Positions 9,486 through 18,824 of a stretch of DNA of 64,000 nt are shown here, piece after piece. The notes below the pieces were generated by a model that did not search any database, was not told the origin of the DNA, and was given only the letters and a program-made list of their open reading frames with translations. Numbering within the stretch: the first letter of the stretch is position 1; each line of letters opens with the position of its first letter. The stretch covers positions 945,001 through 1,009,000 of the forward strand of contig NZ_CP041243.1 of NCBI RefSeq assembly GCF_006547065.1, given 5' to 3'. Made by a program: the position numbers and the translations under genes. The DNA comes from Brevundimonas sp. M20 (GTDB taxonomy: Bacteria > Pseudomonadota > Alphaproteobacteria > Caulobacterales > Caulobacteraceae).

Positions 9486-10754
9486 TCAGCCGAAGCGGCG
9501 GCGTTGTTCGGCGCTGCGGAGGGTGGAGCGCAGGAATTCGGCGGGCGGGTCGGTTTCGGCCAGCACCTGTTCCTTGATGGCGCGGGGTTCGCCGAAGAGG
9601 TGGCCCTGACCCATGGAGACGTCGAGCTCGAGGATGTCGACGATCTGACGCTCGCTCTCGCACTTCTCGGCGATGACCTCGATGCCGTAGCGGCGGGTCA
9701 ACTGGGCGAAATCGGCGGCCTGGATATCGCGCAGCGACGGGATGGCCGGGCCGTTGTCGAGGTCGAGCAGTTGCTCGATCAGCAGGTCGGCAGAGACCTT
9801 GAGGAATTTGACGTCCGAGCGTTGCAGGTCGGCGAAATCGAGGTCGAGCGTCTGGACCTTGTCGATCGAGAAGCGGAAGCCGAGATCGGCCAGCTTGGCC
9901 ATGTTGCGGGCCTCGACCGCGCCGCGCGCGTCGAAGACAGCCTGACCCAGTTCAAAGATCAGGGCCTGATTGAGGTCGCGGTTCTCGGACAGGAAGTCGA
10001 GGAACTGCGGGAAGAAGGTCTCGTCGCCCAGAGAGGACAGCGCCACGTTGCAGAACACGCCGACCTTGCGATCCTGACGGGCCAGACGGCGCACGATCTG
10101 GGCGCAGCGGAACAGCAGCAGGTTGTCGATGGCCGGAACCAGACCCTCGCCCTCGGCGACCGACAGATATTCGGCGGGCATCATCACCCGGTCGTCGGCG
10201 GCGCGCAGGCGGGTGAAGCTTTCGTAGAAGATGGTCCGGCGCTGGGGCAGGGAGACGACCGGCTGGAGGTAGAGGTCCACACGGTTCTCGGCGAGGGCCT
10301 CATGGATGGTGGCCAGCAGGACGTTCGATTGCTGCTGATGGCGGGCCTCGAAGGCGCTGGCGGGCGCAGGACGGCTCATCCGCTCGTCGAGAGAGAGGCT
10401 CATCTGCTGGATCAGGGTCTCCAGCATACGGACCTCGCCGGACAGCTGCTCGGTCGAGGTCAGGGCGCCGGCCTCGATGGCCTGGGCCAGTTCGGTCAGC
10501 GCGCCCTGGGTGGACTCCATCGCGTCGGCCAGCAGGCGGTGCGCCTCGCGGACCTGATCAATCTCTTTCTTGAGCGCGGCGCGCTGGGTCCGGCCGACCA
10601 GCATGACGTGGGCGGCCAGAAGCAGGCCCCCCGCGCCAAGGCCGCCGGCCACGCCCGCCCCGCCGCCGAGACCCGCGCGCCAAAGGAAGGCGCCGACGGT
10701 CATCGCCAGGAACAGGTAGCCGAAGAACAAAAAGCCGTTGGTAATGGCGCGCAT
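9486..10754 (-). CDS. tipF: TipF-like flagellar EAL-domain protein
   Basis: A 422-residue protein with two N-terminal membrane helices (about 5-25 and 32-53), a coiled-coil stretch (about 60-125) and a C-terminal EAL domain (about 145-395). This is the architecture of Caulobacter TipF, a cyclic-di-GMP receptor that marks the pole for flagellum assembly. The EAL motif is altered to ESF (in YESFTRL). The usual downstream acidic motifs are changed too, for example SIDKVQTLDLD in place of the DDFG-type loop and AEKCES in place of AEGVE. It should therefore bind rather than hydrolyse cyclic-di-GMP. It is divergent from the SDR gene. The name rests on architecture and recall, not on a computed alignment. 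Confidence 0.82.
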   Translation of the reverse strand: MRAITNGFLFFGYLFLAMTVGAFLWRAGLGGGAGVAGGLGAGGLLLAAHVMLVGRTQRAALKKEIDQVREAHRLLADAMESTQGALTELAQAIEAGALTSTEQLSGEVRMLETLIQQMSLSLDERMSRPAPASAFEARHQQQSNVLLATIHEALAENRVDLYLQPVVSLPQRRTIFYESFTRLRAADDRVMMPAEYLSVAEGEGLVPAIDNLLLFRCAQIVRRLARQDRKVGVFCNVALSSLGDETFFPQFLDFLSENRDLNQALIFELGQAVFDARGAVEARNMAKLADLGFRFSIDKVQTLDLDFADLQRSDVKFLKVSADLLIEQLLDLDNGPAIPSLRDIQAADFAQLTRRYGIEVIAEKCESERQIVDILELDVSMGQGHLFGEPRAIKEQVLAETDPPAEFLRSTLRSAEQRRRFG

Positions 10755-10863
10755 GGGTTACGGAGTTTCCGCCTTCCCGGATGGAATCGCCCGAGTATCG
10801 GGGTATCACGACGATACGCATAGGGTCCGGACACGGATTCTCCCCACGCATTCGAGGTTAACG

Positions 10864-11634
10864 ATGGAATTGTTCGATCTGACCGGCAAGGTCGCGGTGA
10901 TTACCGGCTCCTCCAAGGGTATCGGCAAGGCGATCGCCGAGCGGATGGCCGAGCACGGCGCCAAGGTGGTGATCTCGTCGCGCAAGGCCGGGCCGTGCGA
11001 TGAGGTCGCGCAGGCCCTGAACGCCAAGCACGGTGAGGGCACGGCGCTGGCGATCCCGGCCAACATCGCGTCCAAGGAAGAGCTGCAGCGTCTGGTCGAT
11101 GAGACCAACGCCACCTTCGGCAAGATCGACATTCTGGTCTGCAACGCGGCGTCGAACCCCTATGCCGGGCCGATGGCGGGCATCTCGGACGACCAGTTCC
11201 AGAAGATCTTCCACAACAATGTGCTGGCCAATCACTGGCTGACCCAGATGGTCGCGCCGCAGATGCTGGAGCGTAGGGACGGCGCGATCCTGATCATTTC
11301 GTCGGTCGGTGGTCTGCGCGGCAACGCCCTGATCGGCGCCTATAACGTGTCCAAGGCGGCGGACATGCAGCTGGTCCGCAATCTGGCGGTCGAGTACGGC
11401 CCGTCGAATGTGCGGGTGAACTGTATCGCGCCGGGCCTGATCCAGACCGACTTCGCCCGCTATCTGTGGGAGAACGAGGAGGTGCTGAAGGTGACGGTCG
11501 AGCCGAACCCGATGAAGCGCATCGGTCAGCCGGACGAGATCGCGGGCACGGCGGTCTATCTGTGCTCGAAGGCCGCGGCCTATGTGACCGGCCAGACGCT
11601 GGTGGTGGACGGCGGGCTGACGATTGCCTGGTGA
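10864..11634 (+). CDS. Short-chain dehydrogenase/reductase
   Basis: A 256-residue classical SDR. The cofactor motif TGSSKGIG is at residues 14-21. NAAS follows the fourth strand, and the catalytic Ser and YNVSK (Tyr-x3-Lys) are at about 141-159. The C-terminus, YVTGQTLVVDGG, is typical of the family. An Arg pair after the second strand (SSRKAG) suggests NADP(H) preference. The substrate is not predictable. I chose the ATG at 10864, preceded by GAGG, because upstream codons do not resemble an SDR. The 3' end overlaps the acyltransferase gene by 11 nt, suggesting translational coupling. Confidence 0.9.
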   Translation: MELFDLTGKVAVITGSSKGIGKAIAERMAEHGAKVVISSRKAGPCDEVAQALNAKHGEGTALAIPANIASKEELQRLVDETNATFGKIDILVCNAASNPYAGPMAGISDDQFQKIFHNNVLANHWLTQMVAPQMLERRDGAILIISSVGGLRGNALIGAYNVSKAADMQLVRNLAVEYGPSNVRVNCIAPGLIQTDFARYLWENEEVLKVTVEPNPMKRIGQPDEIAGTAVYLCSKAAAYVTGQTLVVDGGLTIAW

Positions 11635-12553
11635 GGGCGACAAGGTCGGTTTCGGCCAGGATCTGATCTGGCGGCTGGAGGGGGCGGGCTTCGCCGCCTT
11701 CGTCGGCCTGATGCGGATGCTGGGCGTGGAGCGGGCGTCGAACGTCGGCGGCGCCCTGCTGCGCGCGCTGGGCCCGAAGGTCGGCACCCACAAGACGGTG
11801 ACCCGCAACCTGCGCATCGCCTTCCCCGACATGTCGAAGACGGAGCGCGAGGCGCTGGCGCTGGAGGCATGGGAACGGATCGGCCGCAGCTTCGCGGAGA
11901 CGGCGGTGATGGACCAACTGACCCCCGCGAGCGGTCGGCTGGAGATCGTCGGCAAGGAACGGCTGGAGGCGATCCGCGACAGCGGCAAGCCGGTGGTTTT
12001 CGTGTCGGGCCACCTGTCGAATTTCGAGGTGATGGCGGCCGTGCTGGTGGCGTCAGGGGCGCCGGTGCAGGTGACCTATCGCGCGGCCAACAACCCCTAT
12101 GTGGACAGGCAGATCCGCGATGCGCGGGCCCGCTACGGCATCAAGCTGTTCGCGCCCAAGGGCGGGGACGGGGCGCGGGAGTTGCTGGCCGGGCTGGAGC
12201 GCGGCGAGTCCGTCGCCCTGCTGAACGACCAGAAATTCTCCGAAGGGCCGGAAGTGACCTTCTTCGGTCAGCCGGTGAACGCCGCGCCGGGACCGTCGCG
12301 GCTGGCGCTGCGGTTCGGGACGGTGATGCAGCCCATCTCGGTGGTCCGTCTGCCGGGCGTCCGTTTCCGTGTGACGGCGCATGAGCCGATCGAGGTGCCC
12401 TCGACCGGTGACAGACAGGCCGACATCGCGCGCGGCGTGCAGGCGATCACCACCTTCGTCGAGGATCGGGTTCGCGAAGTCCCCGAGGACTGGTTCTGGG
12501 TGCACAAGCGTTGGCCGCAGGCGGTTTATGACGCCCTGCCGCCGGAAGACTGA
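11624..12553 (+). CDS. LpxL/LpxM-family lysophospholipid (lipid A) acyltransferase
   Basis: A 309-residue protein of the HtrB/LpxL family, which moves an acyl chain to the Kdo2-lipid IVA core at the inner membrane. The catalytic H-x4-E motif is in GHLSNFEV (about residue 129), and NDQKFSEGP and FFG-PVNAAPGPSRLA blocks match the family. The N-terminal membrane anchor is weaker than in E. coli LpxL. The start is a TTG at 11624 inside the end of the SDR gene. No ATG appears in frame until about residue 30, which would cut the N-terminus. With lpxK, waaA and msbA 12 kb away it supports a lipid A pathway. Confidence 0.88.
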   Translation: MPGEGDKVGFGQDLIWRLEGAGFAAFVGLMRMLGVERASNVGGALLRALGPKVGTHKTVTRNLRIAFPDMSKTEREALALEAWERIGRSFAETAVMDQLTPASGRLEIVGKERLEAIRDSGKPVVFVSGHLSNFEVMAAVLVASGAPVQVTYRAANNPYVDRQIRDARARYGIKLFAPKGGDGARELLAGLERGESVALLNDQKFSEGPEVTFFGQPVNAAPGPSRLALRFGTVMQPISVVRLPGVRFRVTAHEPIEVPSTGDRQADIARGVQAITTFVEDRVREVPEDWFWVHKRWPQAVYDALPPED

Positions 12554-12559
12554 ACCGGG

Positions 12560-13060
12560 TCAGATTTCGCGCGACTGATCCAGGGCGCGACGCCACGGAC
12601 CGTTGAAGCCGGGAGACTGGACCCGGCGACGGTCGGGACCGAAATAGCCGTCGGTCTTCACGAACGGACGCGGGCGGAAAATGACGGCCTGAATACGGTC
12701 CAGAATGGCCTTGGCCGTGATCGGCTTGACCACGAACTCGGTGACGCCCGCGTCGCGGGCCTCATAGACGCGGCTCTTCTCCGAGTGGCCGGTCATCATG
12801 ATGATCGGCATATAGGGATTGGCGCTGTCCGGGCTGTTGCGGACCAGACGGGTGAACTCGACCCCGTCCAGCGGGAACATGTTGAAGTCCACGATCACCA
12901 GATCGACAGGATGCTCGCGCAGGACGACGAGCGCGGCGGCGCCGTCGGTGGCCTCGCGCACCTTGCGGATGCCGGCAGACTGGAGAACGGCGGCGGTGAT
13001 CGCCCGCATGTGCTGGTTGTCGTCAACCAGAAGAACCTGAAGGGCGGCGAGCGAAGACAT
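12560..13060 (-). CDS. Single-domain (CheY-like) response regulator with basic tail
   Basis: A 166-residue protein. Residues 8-125 form a receiver domain: acidic pair DD at 13-14, phospho-acceptor Asp in IVDFNM (about 58), Thr in MMTGHS and Lys in VVKPI. There is no DNA-binding or enzymatic output. The C-terminal tail holds YFGPDRRR, a motif I remember from other alphaproteobacterial single-domain regulators. The gene converges on the acyltransferase gene with 6 bp between. The cognate kinase is not in the window. Confidence 0.9.
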   Translation of the reverse strand: MSSLAALQVLLVDDNQHMRAITAAVLQSAGIRKVREATDGAAALVVLREHPVDLVIVDFNMFPLDGVEFTRLVRNSPDSANPYMPIIMMTGHSEKSRVYEARDAGVTEFVVKPITAKAILDRIQAVIFRPRPFVKTDGYFGPDRRRVQSPGFNGPWRRALDQSREI

Positions 13061-13181
13061 CGGGACGGCAGCTTGGATCGGTGACGGTGAACGCGTCGGA
13101 GTCCGGCAGGTCTATGGACGGATTCGGCCCGCGTCCATCGACGAACGTCGTTTCAACTTCAGCGTAAATGGCCAAGCTTGT

Positions 13182-14018
13182 TCAGGTTTTCACCAGAAGC
13201 GACGGGTCGATGTTCCGGTCCCGCCATTTTCCGCGCCAGCAGAGATGGGGGCCGGTGGCGCGACCGGTCATCCCGACACGCCCGATCAGGTCGCCGCGCA
13301 GGACGTCCTGCCCCTGACGGACCTCGATGCGGGACTGGTGCAGATAGGCGGTGATCAGGCCCTGGCCGTGGTCGATCAGGACCAGCCCGCCCTCGAAATG
13401 CATGCCCGACCGGGCCAGGGTCACACGGCCGGGCGCCGGGGCGCGGATGGCCGAGCCCTGCGGCGCGGCCAGGTCGATGCCGTAGTGGGGCCGGGCCGGC
13501 GTGCCGTTCAGAACGCGCTGGGCGCCCCAGCGGCTGGTGACGCGGTAGGTCTCCAGCGGCCAGGCGAAGCCGTCCCGGAAGCCGTCGCCGTCAACACGGC
13601 TGGAGAAGGCCTCGGTCTTGACCAGCACCTCCTCCTGTATGCGGGCCAGAAGGGCGGGGTCGGACGGCGCGACCGTCGAGGGCGGCAGGCCGTTGACGGC
13701 GGTGGAGGGAAAGCGCCCGGGAGCGACGCTGAGGGTGCGTGAGGCGCTGCGCCCTTCGGAACGGGCCTCGATCTGGACGCTGCCGGGCGCGTCGCGGTCG
13801 AAGCCGACCAAGAACCAGCCGTCGGCGGAGGCGGCGGACAGGGCCTCGCCATCGACGAAGATCAGGGCGCGGGGCCAGGTGCGGCCGATGACGTGGCCGC
13901 CCTGAACGAAGCGGCCGTCGAGATCGAGGTCGGTGGTCGGGCCGCGGGTCTGGCTGCGGGCCTGTCCGGCGGCGAGCAGGGCCGCGCCTCCGGCGAGCAG
14001 ACCGCGGCGGTCGAGCAT
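13182..14018 (-). CDS. M23-family (LytM) periplasmic peptidase-like protein
   Basis: A 278-residue exported protein. A twin-arginine-like start (DRRGLLAGG) and hydrophobic stretch end at about residue 22. The LytM domain covers about 165-275 with H178 and D182 (HYGID) and the catalytic His candidates H227 and H258. The usual HxH is H258-L-C260, so a Cys stands at the third zinc-ligand position. It could cleave peptidoglycan cross-bridges or act as an amidase activator. The gene overlaps the DUF2093 gene by one base and follows it in the same direction, so the two are probably one transcript with xseA. Confidence 0.88.
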   Translation of the reverse strand: MLDRRGLLAGGAALLAAGQARSQTRGPTTDLDLDGRFVQGGHVIGRTWPRALIFVDGEALSAASADGWFLVGFDRDAPGSVQIEARSEGRSASRTLSVAPGRFPSTAVNGLPPSTVAPSDPALLARIQEEVLVKTEAFSSRVDGDGFRDGFAWPLETYRVTSRWGAQRVLNGTPARPHYGIDLAAPQGSAIRAPAPGRVTLARSGMHFEGGLVLIDHGQGLITAYLHQSRIEVRQGQDVLRGDLIGRVGMTGRATGPHLCWRGKWRDRNIDPSLLVKT

Positions 14019-14218
14019 CAGGGCTGCTGGCCCAGGCGCTGGAAGGCCTCGGCCGGACCGGCGTAGGCCTCCTGCAGGCTGGCGGACCAGTAGCGCAGGC
14101 TTTCCAGCGGGATCGCCTTGCCGGTGACGGCGCAGGTCACGAAGCGGCCCGGCTTGAGCACGACGAATTCGCCGTCGCCGTAGTGAAGCGTGGCCTGCGG
14201 ATTGGCTGACTGGTCCAT
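14018..14218 (-). CDS. DUF2093 family small protein
   Basis: A 66-residue protein matching the DUF2093 pattern: LHYGDGEFVVLKPG near residue 11, then AVTGKAIPLESLRYW and EAY near the end. No function is known. It has no signal peptide or membrane segment. It is placed between xseA (48 bp upstream) and the M23 peptidase gene (end to start overlap), and this order recurs in alphaproteobacteria as far as I recall, which suggests co-transcription. Confidence 0.88.
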   Translation of the reverse strand: MDQSANPQATLHYGDGEFVVLKPGRFVTCAVTGKAIPLESLRYWSASLQEAYAGPAEAFQRLGQQP

Positions 14219-14266
14219 GGCCTTAACCTAGCTTGGCCGGTGGCGGGGCGCCAAGGGTTTCCCGTT

Positions 14267-15877
14267 TCAGAACAGGTCGCCCTGACCCGGCGCGGCGGGT
14301 TTCGGCTTCGGCGGAGGGGCAGGACGCGGCCTGGGAGCGGGCGGCGGCGTATCCTCGCCGCCGTCGATGCGGGCGCCCTTCGATCCATCCGAGAACACCA
14401 GCCGGACGGCCTGACCGTCGTGCAGCCCTGCGGCGGAGGCGATCATGGCTCCCGTCTCGTCCTCGATGCGGGCGAAGCCGGGCTTGGGCCGTTTGGGATC
14501 GAGGCTGGTCAGGGCGCGGGACAGGGCGGCGAGGCGGGTCTGGTCGCGATCCAGACGGCGGGGAATGACCGCGTCGAGCTTTTCACTCAAGGCTTCAAGA
14601 CGAGCGGCGCGTTGATCCAGCCTGCGATGCAGGGGGGCCGGCGACAGGCGACCCGTGATCTGAAGCAATCGCCGCTCGCGTCCCGCGACAGTCGAGGACA
14701 GACCGCTGCCGAGACGAGCCGTCAGCGCGGCGATGCGATCAGACTCTCGCTGTACGCGCTGGCGTAGCAGGATTGGGCTGAGACGGCCCGACGCTCCGGC
14801 CAGCTGCCGCTCATGCACCGCGACGTTGCGGTGCAGGGCCGAGCCGAGACGGCTGCCGGCCAGGTCGAGCCGCTGCTGGGGCAGGGCCAGCAGGTCCTCG
14901 GGGCGGGCGGGAAGGCCGCGGGCGGCGGCGCGCAGGCGGGTGCGGCGATCCTCGAGCAGACGACCACCCGCGCGGGCCAGACGACGCTCGAAATCGGCGA
15001 CCGCGTACTGAAGGTCGGCCAGCACGGGCGTGGCGATCTCGGCGGCGCCGGTGGGAGTGGGGGCGCGGCGGTCCGAGACGAAGTCGATCAGGGTGGTGTC
15101 CGTCTCGTGCCCCACGGCCGAGATGATCGGGATGGAGGCGGCGGCGACGGTGCGGGCCAGCGCCTCGTCATTGAAGGCCCAGAGATCCTCGACCGAACCG
15201 CCACCGCGCGCGACGATGACCACGTCGGGACGGGGGATGGGGCCGTCGGGAGCCATGCTGTCGAAGCCGCGCACGGCGTTGGCGACCTGACCGGCGGCGG
15301 CGTCGCCCTGGACCACGCAGGGCCAGACGATGACGCGGCAGGGCCAGCGCTCGGAAATGCGGTGCAGGATGTCGCGGATGACCGCGCCGGTGGGGCTGGT
15401 GACCACGCCGACGACGGCGGGGAAAGCGGGGATGGGCTTCTTGCGAGACCCCTCGAACAGGCCCTCGCCCGCCAGCCGGGCCTTCAGCCGCTCCAGCTGG
15501 GCCAGCAGGGCGCCGGCGCCGGCGGCCTCCATGCTTTCGATGACGATCTGGTACGACGAGCGGGCGGGGTAGGAGGTGATCTTGCCGGTGACGATGACTT
15601 CCAGCCCCGACTCGGGCCGGACGCCGAGGCCGCGCACCACGCCCTTCCAGACGACGCCGTCGATGGCCGACTTGTCGTCCTTGAGCGTCAGATAGACGTG
15701 GCCCGAGGCGTGGTGGTTCACCTTCGAGATTTCGCCGCGCAGGCGGACATGGCCGAAGCGATCCTCGAGCGTGCGCTTCAGGGCGAAGGACAGCTCGGAG
15801 ATCGACAGCGGCGGATTGTTGTCGCGTGGCGCGGGCGGTTCGTCCGCCGGGGCCTCGAAGACGTAGTCGTCGGTCAT
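14267..15877 (-). CDS. xseA: Exodeoxyribonuclease VII large subunit
   Basis: A 536-residue protein. The N-terminal OB-fold (about 25-125) has the family start motif [15 protein letters not shown] and the block GHVYLTLKD. The catalytic domain (about 135-330) includes [28 protein letters not shown] and [12 protein letters not shown] long helical region follows, and a proline/lysine-rich tail ends in GDLF. With XseB (not in the window) it degrades single-stranded DNA from both ends. The length is slightly above the usual 400-500 because of the tail. Confidence 0.97.
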   Translation of the reverse strand: MTDDYVFEAPADEPPAPRDNNPPLSISELSFALKRTLEDRFGHVRLRGEISKVNHHASGHVYLTLKDDKSAIDGVVWKGVVRGLGVRPESGLEVIVTGKITSYPARSSYQIVIESMEAAGAGALLAQLERLKARLAGEGLFEGSRKKPIPAFPAVVGVVTSPTGAVIRDILHRISERWPCRVIVWPCVVQGDAAAGQVANAVRGFDSMAPDGPIPRPDVVIVARGGGSVEDLWAFNDEALARTVAAASIPIISAVGHETDTTLIDFVSDRRAPTPTGAAEIATPVLADLQYAVADFERRLARAGGRLLEDRRTRLRAAARGLPARPEDLLALPQQRLDLAGSRLGSALHRNVAVHERQLAGASGRLSPILLRQRVQRESDRIAALTARLGSGLSSTVAGRERRLLQITGRLSPAPLHRRLDQRAARLEALSEKLDAVIPRRLDRDQTRLAALSRALTSLDPKRPKPGFARIEDETGAMIASAAGLHDGQAVRLVFSDGSKGARIDGGEDTPPPAPRPRPAPPPKPKPAAPGQGDLF

Positions 15878-15913
15878 GCGGTCAGGTTAGCGAGGTCGGA
15901 TGCGCCGCGAAAC

Positions 15914-18553
15914 TCAGAACCGCTTCCTGAGGCCGATGGTGAGGATGCGACCGCGCGGATCGGCGACGACCGGATCATAGCCGAGGGCGAACTGGGCCAG
16001 CGGCGGATCGGAGTCGGCGAGGTTCACCACCCCGAGCGACAGGTCCAGCGAGGGGGTGACGGCGCGGACGTAGTGAAGGTCCACGGTGGTCCAGCTGTCG
16101 ATGGTGGTGTCGGTGACGCCGCTGCGGTCGTTACTGTAGCCGCCGGTGTAGTGGGCCAGCAGGGTGATGGTGTCGGTCGGACCGCTCCAGCCGACCGAGA
16201 CCTCGCCCCGGTCCTGCGGCAGGGAGCGGGCGATGGTGTTCAGATTGGTCGAGCCGAGGCCCGAGGTCGCCGCCGCGCCGGGCGTCAGGCGGATGTCGTA
16301 CCTGTCCACGTAGGTCCAGGTGGCGGCGGCGGAGAAGACGCCGCCGAACAGGTCACGGTCATAGCGGGCGGACAGGTCCAGCCCCTGCGTCTCGATGGAC
16401 GAGGCGTTGATGAAGCGCAGGTCCACGAAGGTCAGGGCCCCGTTGCCCGCGCGGGTGACGCGTTGCTGCGCCGCCGTGTCGGTCAGTCCCGCCAGATCAT
16501 CGGCGGCGGCCTGATTGATGATCGCCTGCGCCGACTCCTTCACGATCAGGTTGGTGTAGTCGATCCGCCAGGCGTCGAGGCCGAGGCGCAGGCCGGGCAG
16601 GGGCGTCCAGATCGCGCCGAGGGTAAGGGTTTCGGACTCCTCCGGCTTCAGGTCGGGATCGCCGGTGGTCAGGGTGTTGACGAAGACGAAGGCGCCCCGG
16701 TCCAGCACCGACGGCTGCGACGCCTGTGCGCCCGACAGGGTGAAGACCGATGGGGCGCGGAAGCCCTGACCCCACGAGGCGCGCAGGGCGAACGCATCAG
16801 TGGCGTCCCAGCGGACGGCGAGGCGCGGGCTGAGAGCGTCGGCGCCGCCGTCATAGATTTCCTCGCGCAGGGCCAGTTGGGCCTCGATGCGCTCGCCGAG
16901 ATGCAGACGGGCTTCGGCGAAGGCGGCGAAGACCTCCTGGTCGCCGTCGAAGTCGGGCGAATAGCCGGCGGTCAGCAGGTCACCGGCATTGACCAGATCG
17001 CTCCAGTCATGACGCAGGGTGCTGAGGCGGTACTGGGCGCCGAAGGCGAGGTCCAGACGACCGCCTTCCCAGCTGAAGGCGCGCCCGTCGGTCTGGACAT
17101 CAACGGTGGTCAGGGTCGAGGCGCCGCGCAGGCCCGTTGAGCCGATCAGGCTGGAGACCAGCGCCGGGCTGTTGGTCGTGCCGGTTCCCAGATAAGCGCT
17201 GCCGAAGGGATTGAACCACTGGCAGGGGCCGACGCCGGGCGTTCCCGTCGCCGGATCGCAGCCCGCCCCGCCCAGACCGTTCAGGGCGTTCTGCAGGGCC
17301 GTGCCGATGGTGTCCGGCTTGTCATAGGCGATGTGCTGGCGGCTGGAGGTCGCGGACAGGTCCCAGTCCCAGCCATTGGCGAACTGGCCGGACACGCCGC
17401 CCGCGATGCGCCAGGTTTCGTAGTCGAAGGTCGCCTCGGACGCGCCCGCCTCGGCGCCCAGAAGGCGGCCCCGGAACAGCACGGCCTCGCCGAACGGATT
17501 GTCCGGGTGGTTGGTCGGAACCGTCAGGGCGCGGGCGAGGATGGGCAGGGACGGGCTCTGGCGGGCGATGGTCCCGGTCGAGGACCATGCGGCCTGAAGC
17601 CGGACCTCGACAGAACCGACCGGTCGGCGCCAGTCGGCGAACAGCTGGGTCCGGGTCTCCTCCGGCGCGAGGTCGAAGAAGTCCGAGTAGTCCAGACGGC
17701 AGAAGGCGTCTGTCGGGCTGTTGCGGAAGGCATTGGGGAAGGCCGCGTTGGTGCAGTCGGGGTCGGGGGCGTAGCCGTTCGCGCTCGGGCGGAAGTAGGA
17801 ACCCGGCTGGCCGTAGCTGGTCACGGCGGTCCAGCCCGCGCGCCCGTAGTTTTCGGCCTGGGTGAAGCCGCGCTCATTCGATCCCAGCGCCGAGCGGTGG
17901 GCCCAGGAGCCCGCCAGCGTCAGGTCGCCGCCCAGAACGGTGGCGCCGCCGATCGCCTCGATCAGGCTTTCCTCGGCGCCGTCCAAAAGGCCGTAGCGGG
18001 CGCGCAGCTCGGCGCCCTCGACCTCGGTGCGGGTGACGAAGTTGACCACCCCGGCCACGGCGTCGGAGCCATAGACGGCTGAGGCGCCGTCCTTGAACGC
18101 CTCGACCCGCTCCAGCGCGATCAGCGGGACCAGGCTGTTGATGTCGACATAGGCGGAGCCGTCGGTGGCGACCGCCGCGCTTGAGGTCCAGCGCAGACCG
18201 TCCACAAGAACGAGGGTCGAACCGAGCCCGAGATTGCGCAGGTTGAACTGGGCCGTGCCCGAACTCTGGGGCTGGTTCAGCTGGTCCACCTGGGCCTCGG
18301 AGCCCGAGTTGGCGGTCAGCAGCTGCAGCATCCGGGCCGGGTCCGTGACGGCGGCGGCTTCCAGATCGGTGCGGTCGATGACTTCGACCGGCGCCAGCCG
18401 ATGGGCGCCGGACAGGCGCGAGCCGGTGACGACGACTTCATCGAGCGCGGTGGGCGACGGCGCTGTCTGGGCGTGCGCGGGACCGGCGAAGGCGCAAAGC
18501 GCGGCTCCGGCGAGGAGGGTGAAGCGGCGGTCGAGGGGGGAGAACTCAAACAT
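15914..18553 (-). CDS. TonB-dependent outer-membrane receptor
   Basis: An 879-residue outer-membrane receptor. A signal peptide ends at AHAQ (about 29). A TonB-box-like DEVVVTG follows at about 38-44. The plug domain (about 50-170) shows the LxLVDGLRW and VEAFKDGASAVYGSDAVAGVVN motifs. The beta-barrel fills the rest and ends in the aromatic GLRKRF, as needed for barrel insertion. The substrate is not clear. The plug resembles receptors of the large Caulobacter/Xanthomonas group that take up plant-derived or peptide ligands. It lies between xseA and purD with a small membrane protein and a lipoprotein divergent from it. Confidence 0.93.
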   Translation of the reverse strand: MFEFSPLDRRFTLLAGAALCAFAGPAHAQTAPSPTALDEVVVTGSRLSGAHRLAPVEVIDRTDLEAAAVTDPARMLQLLTANSGSEAQVDQLNQPQSSGTAQFNLRNLGLGSTLVLVDGLRWTSSAAVATDGSAYVDINSLVPLIALERVEAFKDGASAVYGSDAVAGVVNFVTRTEVEGAELRARYGLLDGAEESLIEAIGGATVLGGDLTLAGSWAHRSALGSNERGFTQAENYGRAGWTAVTSYGQPGSYFRPSANGYAPDPDCTNAAFPNAFRNSPTDAFCRLDYSDFFDLAPEETRTQLFADWRRPVGSVEVRLQAAWSSTGTIARQSPSLPILARALTVPTNHPDNPFGEAVLFRGRLLGAEAGASEATFDYETWRIAGGVSGQFANGWDWDLSATSSRQHIAYDKPDTIGTALQNALNGLGGAGCDPATGTPGVGPCQWFNPFGSAYLGTGTTNSPALVSSLIGSTGLRGASTLTTVDVQTDGRAFSWEGGRLDLAFGAQYRLSTLRHDWSDLVNAGDLLTAGYSPDFDGDQEVFAAFAEARLHLGERIEAQLALREEIYDGGADALSPRLAVRWDATDAFALRASWGQGFRAPSVFTLSGAQASQPSVLDRGAFVFVNTLTTGDPDLKPEESETLTLGAIWTPLPGLRLGLDAWRIDYTNLIVKESAQAIINQAAADDLAGLTDTAAQQRVTRAGNGALTFVDLRFINASSIETQGLDLSARYDRDLFGGVFSAAATWTYVDRYDIRLTPGAAATSGLGSTNLNTIARSLPQDRGEVSVGWSGPTDTITLLAHYTGGYSNDRSGVTDTTIDSWTTVDLHYVRAVTPSLDLSLGVVNLADSDPPLAQFALGYDPVVADPRGRILTIGLRKRF

Positions 18554-18651
18554 GGTCGGGCGGTTTAAGCCGCCTTGCGTATGAGTGACAGAGTGAAGCT
18601 TGACCTTGCGCCAAGGGGAACATCGTTCAGGTGTGGGTCGTTTGCTCAGAC

Positions 18652-18810
18652 ATGGCCGCTGACCCGCCCAACACAGACCCTATTGATCAGGACCCCGGCG
18701 AGCGCGAACTGAGCCGCCGGACCGGCTCGCCGGAGGCCGGCCTGTGGCTGGTGATCGGCGGACTGCTGATGCTGGGCGGGGTGGCCTACATCGTCTTCGC
18801 CCTGATCTGA
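18652..18810 (+). CDS. Small single-span membrane protein (52 aa)
   Basis: A short frame of 52 codons from ATG to TGA. The N-terminal half is polar and acidic (DPPNTDPIDQDPGE), and residues about 30-51 form one hydrophobic helix (LWLVIGGLLMLGGVAYIVFAL). Codon use is GC3-rich like neighbouring genes. The stop lies 14 bp before the lipoprotein gene, which has its own AAGGAG ribosome site, so the two look like an operon. I do not recognise a family. It is divergent from the TonB receptor gene. Confidence 0.68.
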   Translation: MAADPPNTDPIDQDPGERELSRRTGSPEAGLWLVIGGLLMLGGVAYIVFALI

Positions 18811-18824
18811 CCAAGGAGTCCCTG

